Below are positions 1 through 7,819 of a stretch of DNA of 12,929 bases, piece after piece. The stretch's first letter is position 1. Every line of letters starts with the position of its first letter. Both the position numbers and the translations under genes were made by a program. Source of the DNA: UBA2108 sp002713215 (lineage in GTDB: Bacteria; Bacteroidota; Bacteroidia; Flavobacteriales_G; Salibacteraceae). Location of the stretch: the NCBI GenBank assembly GCA_937891015.1, contig CALAPY010000095.1:1-12929 (forward strand), given 5' to 3'. The notes under the pieces were generated by a model. That model had not been told where the DNA came from. It made no database searches and was given only the letters and a program-made list of their open reading frames with translations.

Positions 1-3000
1 CTGGGTCAAATCTCCACCGTACCTGCCATATTCATTGTATCGGTTCCGATCCCAGCTAGTAGCTCTTTCTTTTTGAAATTTAAGCCAGGACTGTAACATG
101 CCTGGAGGAAGGTCATAGCCTTTGTTTTTAGCTTCTATCATAAAATGCCCGGCATAGTTGGTTCCCCATTCAGAAATGTAGGTATGATGACCGGGCCAGT
201 ATGTGAATGCACCGGATACCACCTGAAAGCTTTGTAAGCGATTTAAGCCGGCAATCACATTCTTTTCTATTTCTTCTTTTTGATCATCCCTCAAAGGAAT
301 CAGTGAGTTTAAAAACAACTGAGGAAACACGCCGGAAGTGGTTTGCTCTATACAACCGTGTGGGTATCGGATCAGGTAACCCAGGTGTTTTTCCAGGTTT
401 AAATCGGGCAATTTTGATACCTGAAGCGTAATTTTATTGGTACCCTTTATTCCCATCGCTTTATAACCATAATCCCATACTTCTGCCGGGTTAATGGATT
501 TAAGTGTAGAACTGGTAATCTCTGGATTCGCAGGACGAACCAACAATTCCACCTCTTCGTAAGCATTTTCTTTACCCGAGGAAACCGTGACTTTAAACTT
601 TGCAACTCCTAGTTTTCGGGCCACATCAAATTCAAAATAGGTTGTTTTTTCAGCTGCTTTGGTAAACGAAACCGTTTGCTGAGTAGATCCAATGCACTTT
701 AAAAGGTCATTACTTTCCACTTTTACCTTGACATTTTTTAGGTTGTCACTCATGGTAATTACATTAATCGGCACTTTAATTTTCTCGGAAGGCCCAAGCA
801 CCCTCGGTAGGGTAGAGAGAACCATAAGTGGTTTTTTAACTTGAATCTCTTTCTCTCCAGAACCATAAGCACCTTCGTAACCCGCTACAACCATAACCCG
901 CACTGCCCCAATGTAATTGGGGATATGCACCGAATGCTTGTTTACATCACCAGCATCAAGGAAGAAGGGACCGAGGTAGCTCACAACGGGTTTAAATCGA
1001 TTGGCTTTTGCATCTTCCTTAAAGATCAATCCCTGGTCTCCACCGATCGCCAATAACGAGTTCATCTTACCGGTTTGCGCATTCATGACGTATTTGTACA
1101 TGTCCCAGGTTCTAATTTTTAGCGCTTCTTTCGAATAAAAAGTTCCCCAGGGATTTGGTGTTTTAAATCGGGTTAAAGAAAGTAGCCCTTCGTCAACAAC
1201 TGCCAGGGAATAGGCCATCTTTTTACCGTCCTTTTCGCTCACCTTCACTTCAAACGTTTTTTCAGGCTGGAGTACATCAGGGCAATTTATTTTCGGATTT
1301 AGTCGCGTGTTCGGGTCGTTTATCAATACCGGTATAACTCCGTACATCCTTATAGGTAAAGAGTTTTCCGTTTGTCCATGGGGTTGAATCAATACAGCAT
1401 TTACATACACGTTAGGAGCCATTTCGCTGGTAGCTTCAATGGAGAATTGAGTGCTTCCGGACTCAGCATCAACCCAGAACTGATCCAAAATCTTGTCTCC
1501 TTTTTCTACGGTTATATAAGCCTTGCCAATTCCACCGGAAGGAATGGTGACGTTTACCTTTTCACCAACATTATATTCAGATTTGTCCGTTTCCAGGTTT
1601 AGCATTGAAGCCGCTTCTGTTCCGGCACCAGAACCATCGTTGTACCAGTTTTTGTAGCTGGTGTAGAAGATTTGCGAAGCACTATGTCCTGATTTGGTGT
1701 CTCTTACCAGAATTAGATAGCGACCCCATGTTGGTTTTGGAAAGGTCAGGTTAAATACTCCTTTTCCATTGTCAACAGTATAGTTACTGCTCGAAATCAG
1801 GTCGGATGAATTTCTGTTGATGTAGCGTGTTATTTCACTCGATCCACTGCTTTCCCACCACCAGTTCCAGCTCATTTTATATACCTCAACTTTTACGGTA
1901 CGGGTAATCGGTTTGCCATCGTCACTTAAACAGGCAAGGGAAACGCCGTGTTCATTCTCGGAATCCAACGCCGTTCTCCAATTGGTTCCTCCATCCATTT
2001 TTAGACCCACGTAACTGTTGTAAGGCGAATATTTACGATTTAGAAAATCCTGGCTAAAATCGCCTCCCTGTTCAAATACCTTGGTTCGGAAGGTCATTTT
2101 AAGCATGCCGGGTGCTGAGGAAGGTTTTTTCCACGGAAACTGAAGTTTAACATCCCCTTCTGCATTGGTCTTCCCTTCCGCCAGAATTGGATCATTGAAA
2201 TAGAATGATTTGGAACGATCATCAAACTGGTAATTGTCATAACCTTTAAAGACGGTTTTCATGTTGCTAACCTCCATTTCAACTTTTGCCTTTAAACCCG
2301 CTCCGGGAGAACCGTAAAGCCATTTTGCATTTAAAGTAGAGGCAATAAGCTTATCCGATTTTATGACTTCGGGAAAATCAAATCCAATTTTGATTCGATT
2401 GGGTTTGATGGTTTCAATTTTTAAGGATTTTCCAAATTCCGAATTTCCTACAATGGCTTTAACCCTCCAGTTACCGGTTTTATCTTCTTGTTTGGTTTTA
2501 AATTTGAAACTATACAACCCTTTTACACCGGAACTTTTAACCCGTTTTTCGTAAAGCTTGCCCATCGGATCGTATAATTCCATAATGATGGGATGGTTCT
2601 CCGGAATGGTGTTTTGTTTGTCCTCTAACATAAAGGACAGGAACAGGGTGTCACCCGGACGCCATACACCACGTTCTCCGTAGATAAACCCTTTAACTCC
2701 CTTTTTAATACTCGATCCGCCCACGTCGTATAAGCTCACTGATAGTGCAGAACCATTATCTACCCGTAAGTAGCCACGTTGATTTCCTTTTTTGGCAACC
2801 AGCAGATATGGTTTTCCATCGGTTTTAAGGTTAAGAACCCCGTCGCTATTGGTGCTTCCCATTCCAATAATTTGATTTTGGTAATTGAAGGCTTCAACGT
2901 CAATTCCACTTAAAGATTCCGTATTTCTAAGGTCCGTGATAATAACATTGTAATTGTTGTCGGCTCCTTCCTTGGCTATGATTCCGAAATTACTGGAGAA

Positions 3001-4512
3001 GATATTGGCACTTATTCCTCTGTCGTAGTACTTATAGTATGAAGGTGAACAAGGATCGTTTCGTTCGCTGTAATTATAACGGCCCTGGTACCAGTTGTTG
3101 TCATTGAAATAGCCATTGCCATCATCAAAGTTTAGTTTTCTTCGTTTAAACGGTTTTACCTGTTTGCTCGAATCGGCACAGGGGTAGAGGCTCTGGTACA
3201 TTTCATAAGAAATCATTACCCGGTAAATGGCTCCGGCTTCTGGCTCCATCAAAGAATTAATATCCAGCGAAAAATTATTCCATACACCGTAGTCCAGGGC
3301 TTCATCCGAAACCAGGTCTATTACGTCGTCATAAACAATTCTTCCAACACGGGTTAGTTCTCTTGACCCATTGTAGTTGTTTTCCTGAAAAAACTGATTG
3401 ACGTTATTTTCATAAATCCGTAGAATTCGAACGTTAACCGCTTTTAGGTTAATGGCTTTAAAAGGAAATCGAAGTTGCCCGTCAGTAGGCATGATAACCC
3501 CTTTACCTAATAATTCCACAGCAGGTCGCTCCAAATTGAATTGTACCTGTCGGTCATAACTACTTTGCAGCTGATTGCCACTGGTATTTCGAATGGTATT
3601 TTCTACCTGAATAATTTCTACGCTGCTGAGGTTTTGAATGGGGTAGGCTTTTATCTCATTTTTGTTTACCTCTAACCTTAGCTTTTTGCCCGACTTTAGA
3701 TGAACAAGCCCGGTCAGATCTTGTTTTGGATCTACCGGGTCGGAAAATTGAATTGAAAAATACAGCCCTGGCTTGCGAACCGTATTAATTTGAACCAAGG
3801 TAAATTCTCCCAACGGAGGGATACGAATTTCCTTTTGATCTTCTGATTCAGACCCAATGTTCTCTCCGTTCCAAACCAGGTTTACGAAACTTTCTTCCTC
3901 ACCTCGGGTCACTCCAACCACGGTGAACTTATGTGTTTTACTTCCCTTGGTATGCTCCCATTTTATGTCCAGGTCTTTTGCGTCCTGTGAGGCCTTTAGG
4001 CATGACTCAATTTTGCTGGGATCAGCCACATCACTTGTGCGGAGCGTTCCAAATAGTTCTTGCACTTCAGGCTTATCAATATCTGTTGTGCTTAGTCCCT
4101 CGAATGAGACAAACAGGCTTTGATTGATTACTATGAACCCAAATTCCAGCATTTTAAATTTGGAAGGAACTTCAATGAGTTTACCCAATTCAAAATTGAC
4201 CACAAAGCTTTCGCCCGATGGCAGATTATTAAATGGCCGGAATTCTATCGTTTGTGCATCTACCCAGTAGGCTTGTCCTTCAATCTCGGGGCTAAATTGA
4301 AATAATTCATCGGTAATTGGGTTTCCGGGATTGGCATTAGCATTGGGCTCGAGCAACACAACTTTAATGGTCGATTGGTTAGAAATAACCCCTGAACTGA
4401 ATGCATTTACATAGGAGCTAAACCCCGGGTCAACCACTATTTTGGATACATCTTTTTGGCCACAACCAATTATTAGAAAAGAAAGAACAAGAATGGAAAT
4501 GAAATGCCTCAT
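1..4512 (-). CDS. Alpha-2-macroglobulin family lipoprotein with thioester (C-terminus off the left edge)
   Basis: The frame is open for 1504 codons from ATG at 4512 to the window edge with no stop, so the C-terminus is missing. Residues 1-17 form a lipoprotein signal with lipobox LIIGC (Cys17). Tandem macroglobulin-like beta domains follow. The family motif GERGVWRPGDT has Arg618-Pro619-Gly620-Asp621, and a tryptophan-rich WNWWWES stretch lies near residue 884. The A2M domain, including VMVVAGYEGAYG, lies around residues 1180-1260. The thioester motif YPHGCIEQ follows with Cys1387 and Gln1390, and then the start of the alpha/alpha toroid (FTYWPGHHTY). In this family the Cys-Gln thioester covalently traps attacking proteases, and bacterial members are anchored in the periplasm as an envelope defence. 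The usual layout leaves a few hundred residues beyond the edge. Bacterial homologues are often next to pbpC (penicillin-binding protein 1C); that gene would lie downstream, outside this window. The family call is very secure. The protease-trapping role is inferred from the intact thioester. Confidence 0.95.
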   Translation of the reverse strand, partial: MRHFISILVLSFLIIGCGQKDVSKIVVDPGFSSYVNAFSSGVISNQSTIKVVLLEPNANANPGNPITDELFQFSPEIEGQAYWVDAQTIEFRPFNNLPSGESFVVNFELGKLIEVPSKFKMLEFGFIVINQSLFVSFEGLSTTDIDKPEVQELFGTLRTSDVADPSKIESCLKASQDAKDLDIKWEHTKGSKTHKFTVVGVTRGEEESFVNLVWNGENIGSESEDQKEIRIPPLGEFTLVQINTVRKPGLYFSIQFSDPVDPKQDLTGLVHLKSGKKLRLEVNKNEIKAYPIQNLSSVEIIQVENTIRNTSGNQLQSSYDRQVQFNLERPAVELLGKGVIMPTDGQLRFPFKAINLKAVNVRILRIYENNVNQFFQENNYNGSRELTRVGRIVYDDVIDLVSDEALDYGVWNNFSLDINSLMEPEAGAIYRVMISYEMYQSLYPCADSSKQVKPFKRRKLNFDDGNGYFNDNNWYQGRYNYSERNDPCSPSYYKYYDRGISANIFSSNFGIIAKEGADNNYNVIITDLRNTESLSGIDVEAFNYQNQIIGMGSTNSDGVLNLKTDGKPYLLVAKKGNQRGYLRVDNGSALSVSLYDVGGSSIKKGVKGFIYGERGVWRPGDTLFLSFMLEDKQNTIPENHPIIMELYDPMGKLYEKRVKSSGVKGLYSFKFKTKQEDKTGNWRVKAIVGNSEFGKSLKIETIKPNRIKIGFDFPEVIKSDKLIASTLNAKWLYGSPGAGLKAKVEMEVSNMKTVFKGYDNYQFDDRSKSFYFNDPILAEGKTNAEGDVKLQFPWKKPSSAPGMLKMTFRTKVFEQGGDFSQDFLNRKYSPYNSYVGLKMDGGTNWRTALDSENEHGVSLACLSDDGKPITRTVKVEVYKMSWNWWWESSGSSEITRYINRNSSDLISSSNYTVDNGKGVFNLTFPKPTWGRYLILVRDTKSGHSASQIFYTSYKNWYNDGSGAGTEAASMLNLETDKSEYNVGEKVNVTIPSGGIGKAYITVEKGDKILDQFWVDAESGSTQFSIEATSEMAPNVYVNAVLIQPHGQTENSLPIRMYGVIPVLINDPNTRLNPKINCPDVLQPEKTFEVKVSEKDGKKMAYSLAVVDEGLLSLTRFKTPNPWGTFYSKEALKIRTWDMYKYVMNAQTGKMNSLLAIGGDQGLIFKEDAKANRFKPVVSYLGPFFLDAGDVNKHSVHIPNYIGAVRVMVVAGYEGAYGSGEKEIQVKKPLMVLSTLPRVLGPSEKIKVPINVITMSDNLKNVKVKVESNDLLKCIGSTQQTVSFTKAAEKTTYFEFDVARKLGVAKFKVTVSSGKENAYEEVELLVRPANPEITSSTLKSINPAEVWDYGYKAMGIKGTNKITLQVSKLPDLNLEKHLGYLIRYPHGCIEQTTSGVFPQLFLNSLIPLRDDQKEEIEKNVIAGLNRLQSFQVVSGAFTYWPGHHTYISEWGTNYAGHFMIEAKNKGYDLPPGMLQSWLKFQKERATSWDRNRYNEYGRYGGDLTQ

Positions 4513-4720
4513 AGTGATAAAAATTAATAATGGTTGCCGGTGATGTACCAGTTAAAAGTTAAGCTACCGAAATTAAAAAAAATGAATGGGGTAGAAGTTC
4601 TCCTTTACCAATTTAATAAAAGCCAACGGAGTAAGCGACACTTTAATTGTTGATTCAATTGGAAATAAAATGAGTATTTTTAGACAAGTGTATTTTGGTT
4701 AGAAAAGTATTCTGTTAACA
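4513..4720. promoter_or_regulatory. Divergent intergenic region between the macroglobulin and membrane-protein genes
   Basis: This 208 bp AT-rich gap separates two divergent starts, so it should hold both promoters. No exact TAnnTTTG Bacteroidota -7 element is present on either strand. Near matches are TATTTTGG around 4690 on the plus strand and TAACTTTT about 30 bp before the macroglobulin start on the minus strand. No convincing ORF or strong hairpin is visible. Confidence 0.3.
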
Positions 4721-5122
4721 ATGATGTCAATTGCTACGTCCTTATTTCCCTATGGAGTTCAATACAATCCCTTTATGGTTTTGTTTGGTTTTATCCTGTT
4801 GGTATTGATAATCTATTATATGATAAGGCAAAGAAGAAAGGTCAGGAATGGGACGGTACCTGAAGGTCAACTGCAACCAGCCAACTTAGTTTTTAGTGAA
4901 ACCGATGTCCTCGGTCTCCAAAAACCAACGATGGATACACTGGTTTCGGATAAACCTGGAATTAAAAATCCCAGGTTGGTGTTTTCTATGCTGATACTAA
5001 TATTGCTGACTCTACTTGCCGGGTTTACCATTAAGTTCAACATTCTGGATTCAGTGGAAGGTGATAACACCTACAACGAATGGTATACACCAGAAATAAA
5101 ACAGGGCAAGAAAGCCAAGTAG
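4721..5122 (+). CDS. Small two-helix membrane protein of unknown function
   Basis: I do not recognise this 133-residue protein. It has two clear hydrophobic segments at about residues 17-35 and 86-108. The first is followed by a strongly basic stretch, RQRRKVR, so the positive-inside rule puts the roughly 50-residue middle loop in the cytoplasm and both ends outside. The tail is hydrophilic and ends in a lysine-rich GKKAK. The start codon is the first of two adjacent ATGs; starting at the second would remove one residue. It is divergent from the macroglobulin gene and convergent with the sulfatase, with only 39 bp between the two stops, so it is probably transcribed alone. No signal peptide or enzyme motif is seen. 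It is more likely real than random because of its length, its clean two-helix pattern and the lack of a better competing frame. Confidence 0.7.
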   Translation: MMSIATSLFPYGVQYNPFMVLFGFILLVLIIYYMIRQRRKVRNGTVPEGQLQPANLVFSETDVLGLQKPTMDTLVSDKPGIKNPRLVFSMLILILLTLLAGFTIKFNILDSVEGDNTYNEWYTPEIKQGKKAK

Positions 5123-5161
5123 AAGAAACCTGACAATAATTGAGTTACTTAATCGTGGTGT

Positions 5162-6742
5162 TTAATATTTTGCAGGACAATAAGTATTGCCCCAGTTTCT
5201 ATTCTTCAGATTTGCTCCAAGTTGATTGTAGATGCCATTTAGATTGCTAAACGCTGCTGAGTCAATCGGACTTGGATATTTGCCCGATGGCCCTTCGGGA
5301 ACCTTTGGAATAACAATTCCATTTCCAGGTCCGTTTACAATAGATGTTAACCAAGGTGTATCTCCTTTTTGATAAGTAACCTGGAAACTTTTGTTGGCAA
5401 CAAATGCGCTGTTGCAGAATTGAGAATAAACATAGTCTCGTATGGGGTTATTCAGGCTATCCGTTCCATTCGTTATGTTTTGTAAGAAGGAGAATCCGTC
5501 GAGAACATAATTGGAATCATGTGCATTGATCCATTTATCTACCATTTTTTGTCCGTCTGACAATTCTACCATGGTTGTGAAAACATCACTAAAATCGGCA
5601 AGCTCGTTATACTCAATGTTTGAGTCTATGTGATTCGGCCATTTTACGATAAATGGCACCCGGCTTCCATAATAATCTAAGGTACCTTTGCCTCCCTGCA
5701 AAATTCTATCTTCATAAAGGGTATAGTAATTGTTTTCCGTTCCATTATCGCCCGCAATAATTACAATGGTGTTGGTATCTAATCCCGAATCACTTAACGC
5801 TTGAAGCACATTACCAATAAGCGTGTCAACAATATTCATTCGTGTAGCCCAATTTTCGGCCTTACTCATATTAGTATCTTGTCCTGGAGGCAACGGAACA
5901 ATTTTGCCATTTCCGTAGTTCGGTGAATAAGAGTCATGAATGAGGCCCAGGCAATAATGCAGGTAGAAGGGTTCGTTCGATTTAGCATTTTTAATGTAAT
6001 TCACCATCCATTCGTTGAGTTGGTAAGGAAAGTATTTGCCATTCATTTGCGGCGGATAATAATCTACCATCGCCCCAAGCAATGCTGTGCTGTCAGGACC
6101 AAAAGTGAGATCAAACCCACAGTGTTGCAGGTGTTCCCTTTGCTGCTTTACGTTGTGATCCACCCTTGATATCATTGTATCCAATACCGTATTAGGTCTG
6201 CCATAGCGCATATTCCACTTGCCTCCAAAAGCTGTCTTATAACCTTGCTGTTTCAGGACTTTTGGATAGCACAGGTTTGCGTTGGTGTCTAAAAAACCAA
6301 CACTTGTATCCGTCGCAGGAAACTTGGTTGGATAAGGATAGGCAGGATAAATCATATTGTTTCTAAAGGTGTAGCGGCCGGTCATAAGTTCGGCTCTGGA
6401 AGTAGCACAAAGAGGTGTTGCATACATGTTGTTAAAACGAACACCCTGAGAAGCAACCAAGTCCATGTTTGGTGTTGTATAGCTTCCTGGTTTTGGATCC
6501 TTCGGATTTGAAAAAACGTAGCCCACCTTGCTATCTTTATTTTTAGAATAGAGTGGAGTGGAAATCATTCCCAAATCATCAATAAGGATAAATACAATAT
6601 TGGGTTTGGTGGGTGTTGTTACAGTATCCGAATTATTTTCAACGCGCTTTTCTTGATTTGAACAGGATTGGCTCAACAGACCAATGGATAAAATCAGTAA
6701 ACAGGTGATTCCTTGTATGGAAAATATTTTTTTATGATTCAT
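5162..6742 (-). CDS. Type I (formylglycine-dependent) sulfatase family lipoprotein, atypical active site
   Basis: The 526-residue protein starts at ATG 6742. The frame extends upstream to a TTG at 6814, but the ATG puts a lipoprotein signal at the N-terminus (LLSQSC, Cys27; the -3 residue is Ser, which is not ideal). The metal-site aspartates are Asp55-Asp56 in FILIDDLG. The formylglycine motif is CATSRAELMTGRY, with Cys112 and Arg116. Lys175 lies in GGKWN, His269 in LIHDSY, Asp332-Asn333 in AGDNGTE and Lys352 in GGKGT. These map in order and spacing onto known sulfatase active-site residues. Two features deviate: Thr instead of Pro or Ala two residues after the Cys, and Asn177 where the family usually has the His of GKWH. 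Sulfatases hydrolyse sulfate esters, and in Bacteroidota they often desulfate algal or host glycans. The substrate is unknown, and no SusC/SusD pair, glycoside hydrolase or maturase is in the window. A phosphohydrolase-like activity or reduced activity is possible. Confidence 0.88.
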   Translation of the reverse strand: MNHKKIFSIQGITCLLILSIGLLSQSCSNQEKRVENNSDTVTTPTKPNIVFILIDDLGMISTPLYSKNKDSKVGYVFSNPKDPKPGSYTTPNMDLVASQGVRFNNMYATPLCATSRAELMTGRYTFRNNMIYPAYPYPTKFPATDTSVGFLDTNANLCYPKVLKQQGYKTAFGGKWNMRYGRPNTVLDTMISRVDHNVKQQREHLQHCGFDLTFGPDSTALLGAMVDYYPPQMNGKYFPYQLNEWMVNYIKNAKSNEPFYLHYCLGLIHDSYSPNYGNGKIVPLPPGQDTNMSKAENWATRMNIVDTLIGNVLQALSDSGLDTNTIVIIAGDNGTENNYYTLYEDRILQGGKGTLDYYGSRVPFIVKWPNHIDSNIEYNELADFSDVFTTMVELSDGQKMVDKWINAHDSNYVLDGFSFLQNITNGTDSLNNPIRDYVYSQFCNSAFVANKSFQVTYQKGDTPWLTSIVNGPGNGIVIPKVPEGPSGKYPSPIDSAAFSNLNGIYNQLGANLKNRNWGNTYCPAKY

Positions 6743-6750
6743 AAAGCAGT

Positions 6751-6811
6751 ACTGTAGTAGTTTGAAAATCAAGTTATTTTGTGCTAAACTAAAAGGAATT
6801 TGTACTACAGT
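6751..6811. repeat. 9-bp inverted repeat in the sulfatase upstream region
   Basis: ACTGTAGTA (6751-6759) is repeated as its exact reverse complement TACTACAGT (6803-6811), with 43 bp between the arms. It begins 9 bp before the sulfatase ATG, in the gap shared with the divergent gene at 6905. The centre-to-centre distance of 52 bp is about five helical turns, so it could be a paired operator. It could also be chance, since arms this short are expected a few times per window this size. A small GGGG-GTAA-CCCC hairpin follows at 6816-6827. Confidence 0.3.
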
Positions 6812-6904
6812 CAATGGGGGTAACCCCTCAATTTATGGTTATTGAACAACGAGAGGGTTGGTTGTAGTCTTCAAATGCTATTTTAGCCCCCAATTCGATT
6901 TACG

Positions 6905-7345
6905 GTGAATATTGAAATAAAGAATTATACTCTACAGGAAATTGAGTTGTTGATCATACGATTCGAAAAACAAGAATTTTCCAAGGTAGAATGGACGCAT
7001 GAGGCCCATTTGGTAGTTGCCGTTTGGTATTCCAAAAAGTACAATGAGGAGGCTGCTCTGAACCTGGTTAGGGATTTTATTACACGACACAATGAGTCTG
7101 TAGGCACGCCGAATACAGATGTTGAAGGATACCATGAAACCATAACCCGGTTGTGGCTCATGATTGTCCAAAGGTTTTTAAATCAACATTCTAGTTTATC
7201 TGTGGCTGACGCCTGTAATAAGTTTATTAATTCCGCAACTGGAAAAAGTAACTATCCGTTAACTTATTACAGCGAAGAGGTTTTGTTCTCCGTTAAGGCA
7301 AGGCACCAATGGGTTGCTCCGGACAAGAAGGCCTGGGAGGGTTGA
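6905..7345 (+). CDS. Conserved-looking uncharacterised protein with WTHEAHL and YHET motifs
   Basis: This 146-residue protein starts at a GTG; no in-frame ATG is near the N-terminus. It has no signal peptide or membrane segment, so it should be cytosolic and mainly helical. It has two motifs of the kind that are conserved: WTHEAHL at residues 30-36 (His32 and His35) and GYHETITRLW at 75-84 (His77). I have seen similar WTHxxHL...YHET pairs in unnamed bacterial proteins but cannot name the family. The spaced His and Glu residues could bind a metal or line a small-molecule pocket; that is inference. It leads a same-strand group with the VOC protein and reductase, with 57 bp to the preferred VOC start, and is divergent from the sulfatase. 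A weak promoter-like pair, TTG (6858-6860) and TATTTTAG (6879-6886), precedes it. Confidence 0.75.
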   Translation: MNIEIKNYTLQEIELLIIRFEKQEFSKVEWTHEAHLVVAVWYSKKYNEEAALNLVRDFITRHNESVGTPNTDVEGYHETITRLWLMIVQRFLNQHSSLSVADACNKFINSATGKSNYPLTYYSEEVLFSVKARHQWVAPDKKAWEG

Positions 7346-7402
7346 TTCTAATTCGCAGCATTGTCTACCTTAGCTTTTGCAAATCCATCTAATGCAAAGA
7401 AT

Positions 7403-7819
7403 ATGAGTTTAAAGGAGAGTAATCCATTTGTCAATTCTGAATTGACAACAATTTTGGTTGTTTCTGACTTAAAGGCATCAAAGTCTTTCTACATTGAAAC
7501 ACTTGGAGCGGATCTTTTTCGTGAGTATGGAGACGATTCGGTTGTTATTAAATTTCTTGGGCACTGGATGCTATTGGTTTCTTCTGGTGGACCAACTGAA
7601 GACAAACCCAACATAGAGTTTTTACCTCCTCAAAACCGGGAAATGGTTAGTCGTTCCTTTACTATTCGGGTCGATGACTGTCAAAAGTCTTATGAGATTT
7701 TAAATGAAAGAGGAGCAGAGTTTATCACACCACCCGTAACCAATGGGGCAGAAACCCGATGTTTCTTTTATGATCCCGATGGACATTTATTTGAGATTAG
7801 TGAGTACCGGGCTGGATAA
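7403..7819 (+). CDS. VOC superfamily (glyoxalase/bleomycin-resistance fold) protein
   Basis: The frame opens at a TTG at 7361, but I prefer the ATG at 7403, which gives 138 residues and begins just before the first VOC strand. The pattern is typical: ELTTILVVSDLKASKSFY (residues 13-30), then a second half with FTIRVDD, and the signature FYDPDGHLFEISE at 122-134. VOC proteins pair two beta-alpha-beta-beta-beta units around a binding pocket and include glyoxalase I, extradiol dioxygenases and drug-binding proteins. The Glu of LFEIS (Glu131) is kept. The His positions that usually bind metal, in the first strand and before FTIRVDD, are not His here. That argues against a glyoxalase I enzyme and for binding or an unusual activity. 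The stop overlaps the start of the reductase by one base, so the two are probably translated together. Confidence 0.88.
   Translation: MSLKESNPFVNSELTTILVVSDLKASKSFYIETLGADLFREYGDDSVVIKFLGHWMLLVSSGGPTEDKPNIEFLPPQNREMVSRSFTIRVDDCQKSYEILNERGAEFITPPVTNGAETRCFFYDPDGHLFEISEYRAG

Noticed and set aside
207..431. Short plus-strand open frames within 1-4400 (for example 207-431, 1372-1602, 3857-4123)
   Set aside because: They lie opposite the continuous 1504-codon macroglobulin frame, which has clear family motifs throughout. They have no recognisable motifs of their own.
4867..5070. Minus-strand open frame inside 4721-5122
   Set aside because: It shadows the two-helix membrane protein, which has a coherent hydrophobic pattern and the longer frame.
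5123..5161. Hairpin between the convergent membrane-protein and sulfatase genes
   Set aside because: Only a weak stem around ATTGAG/CTTAAT with a tiny loop is seen; not convincing as a two-way terminator.
6743..6814. Upstream TTG extension of the sulfatase (adds 24 residues)
   Set aside because: The extension would put residues before the lipoprotein signal that starts at ATG 6742 and overlaps the upstream inverted repeat.
6925..7171. Minus-strand frames opposite the gene at 6905
   Set aside because: They are two overlapping frames antisense to a protein with motifs typical of conserved families.
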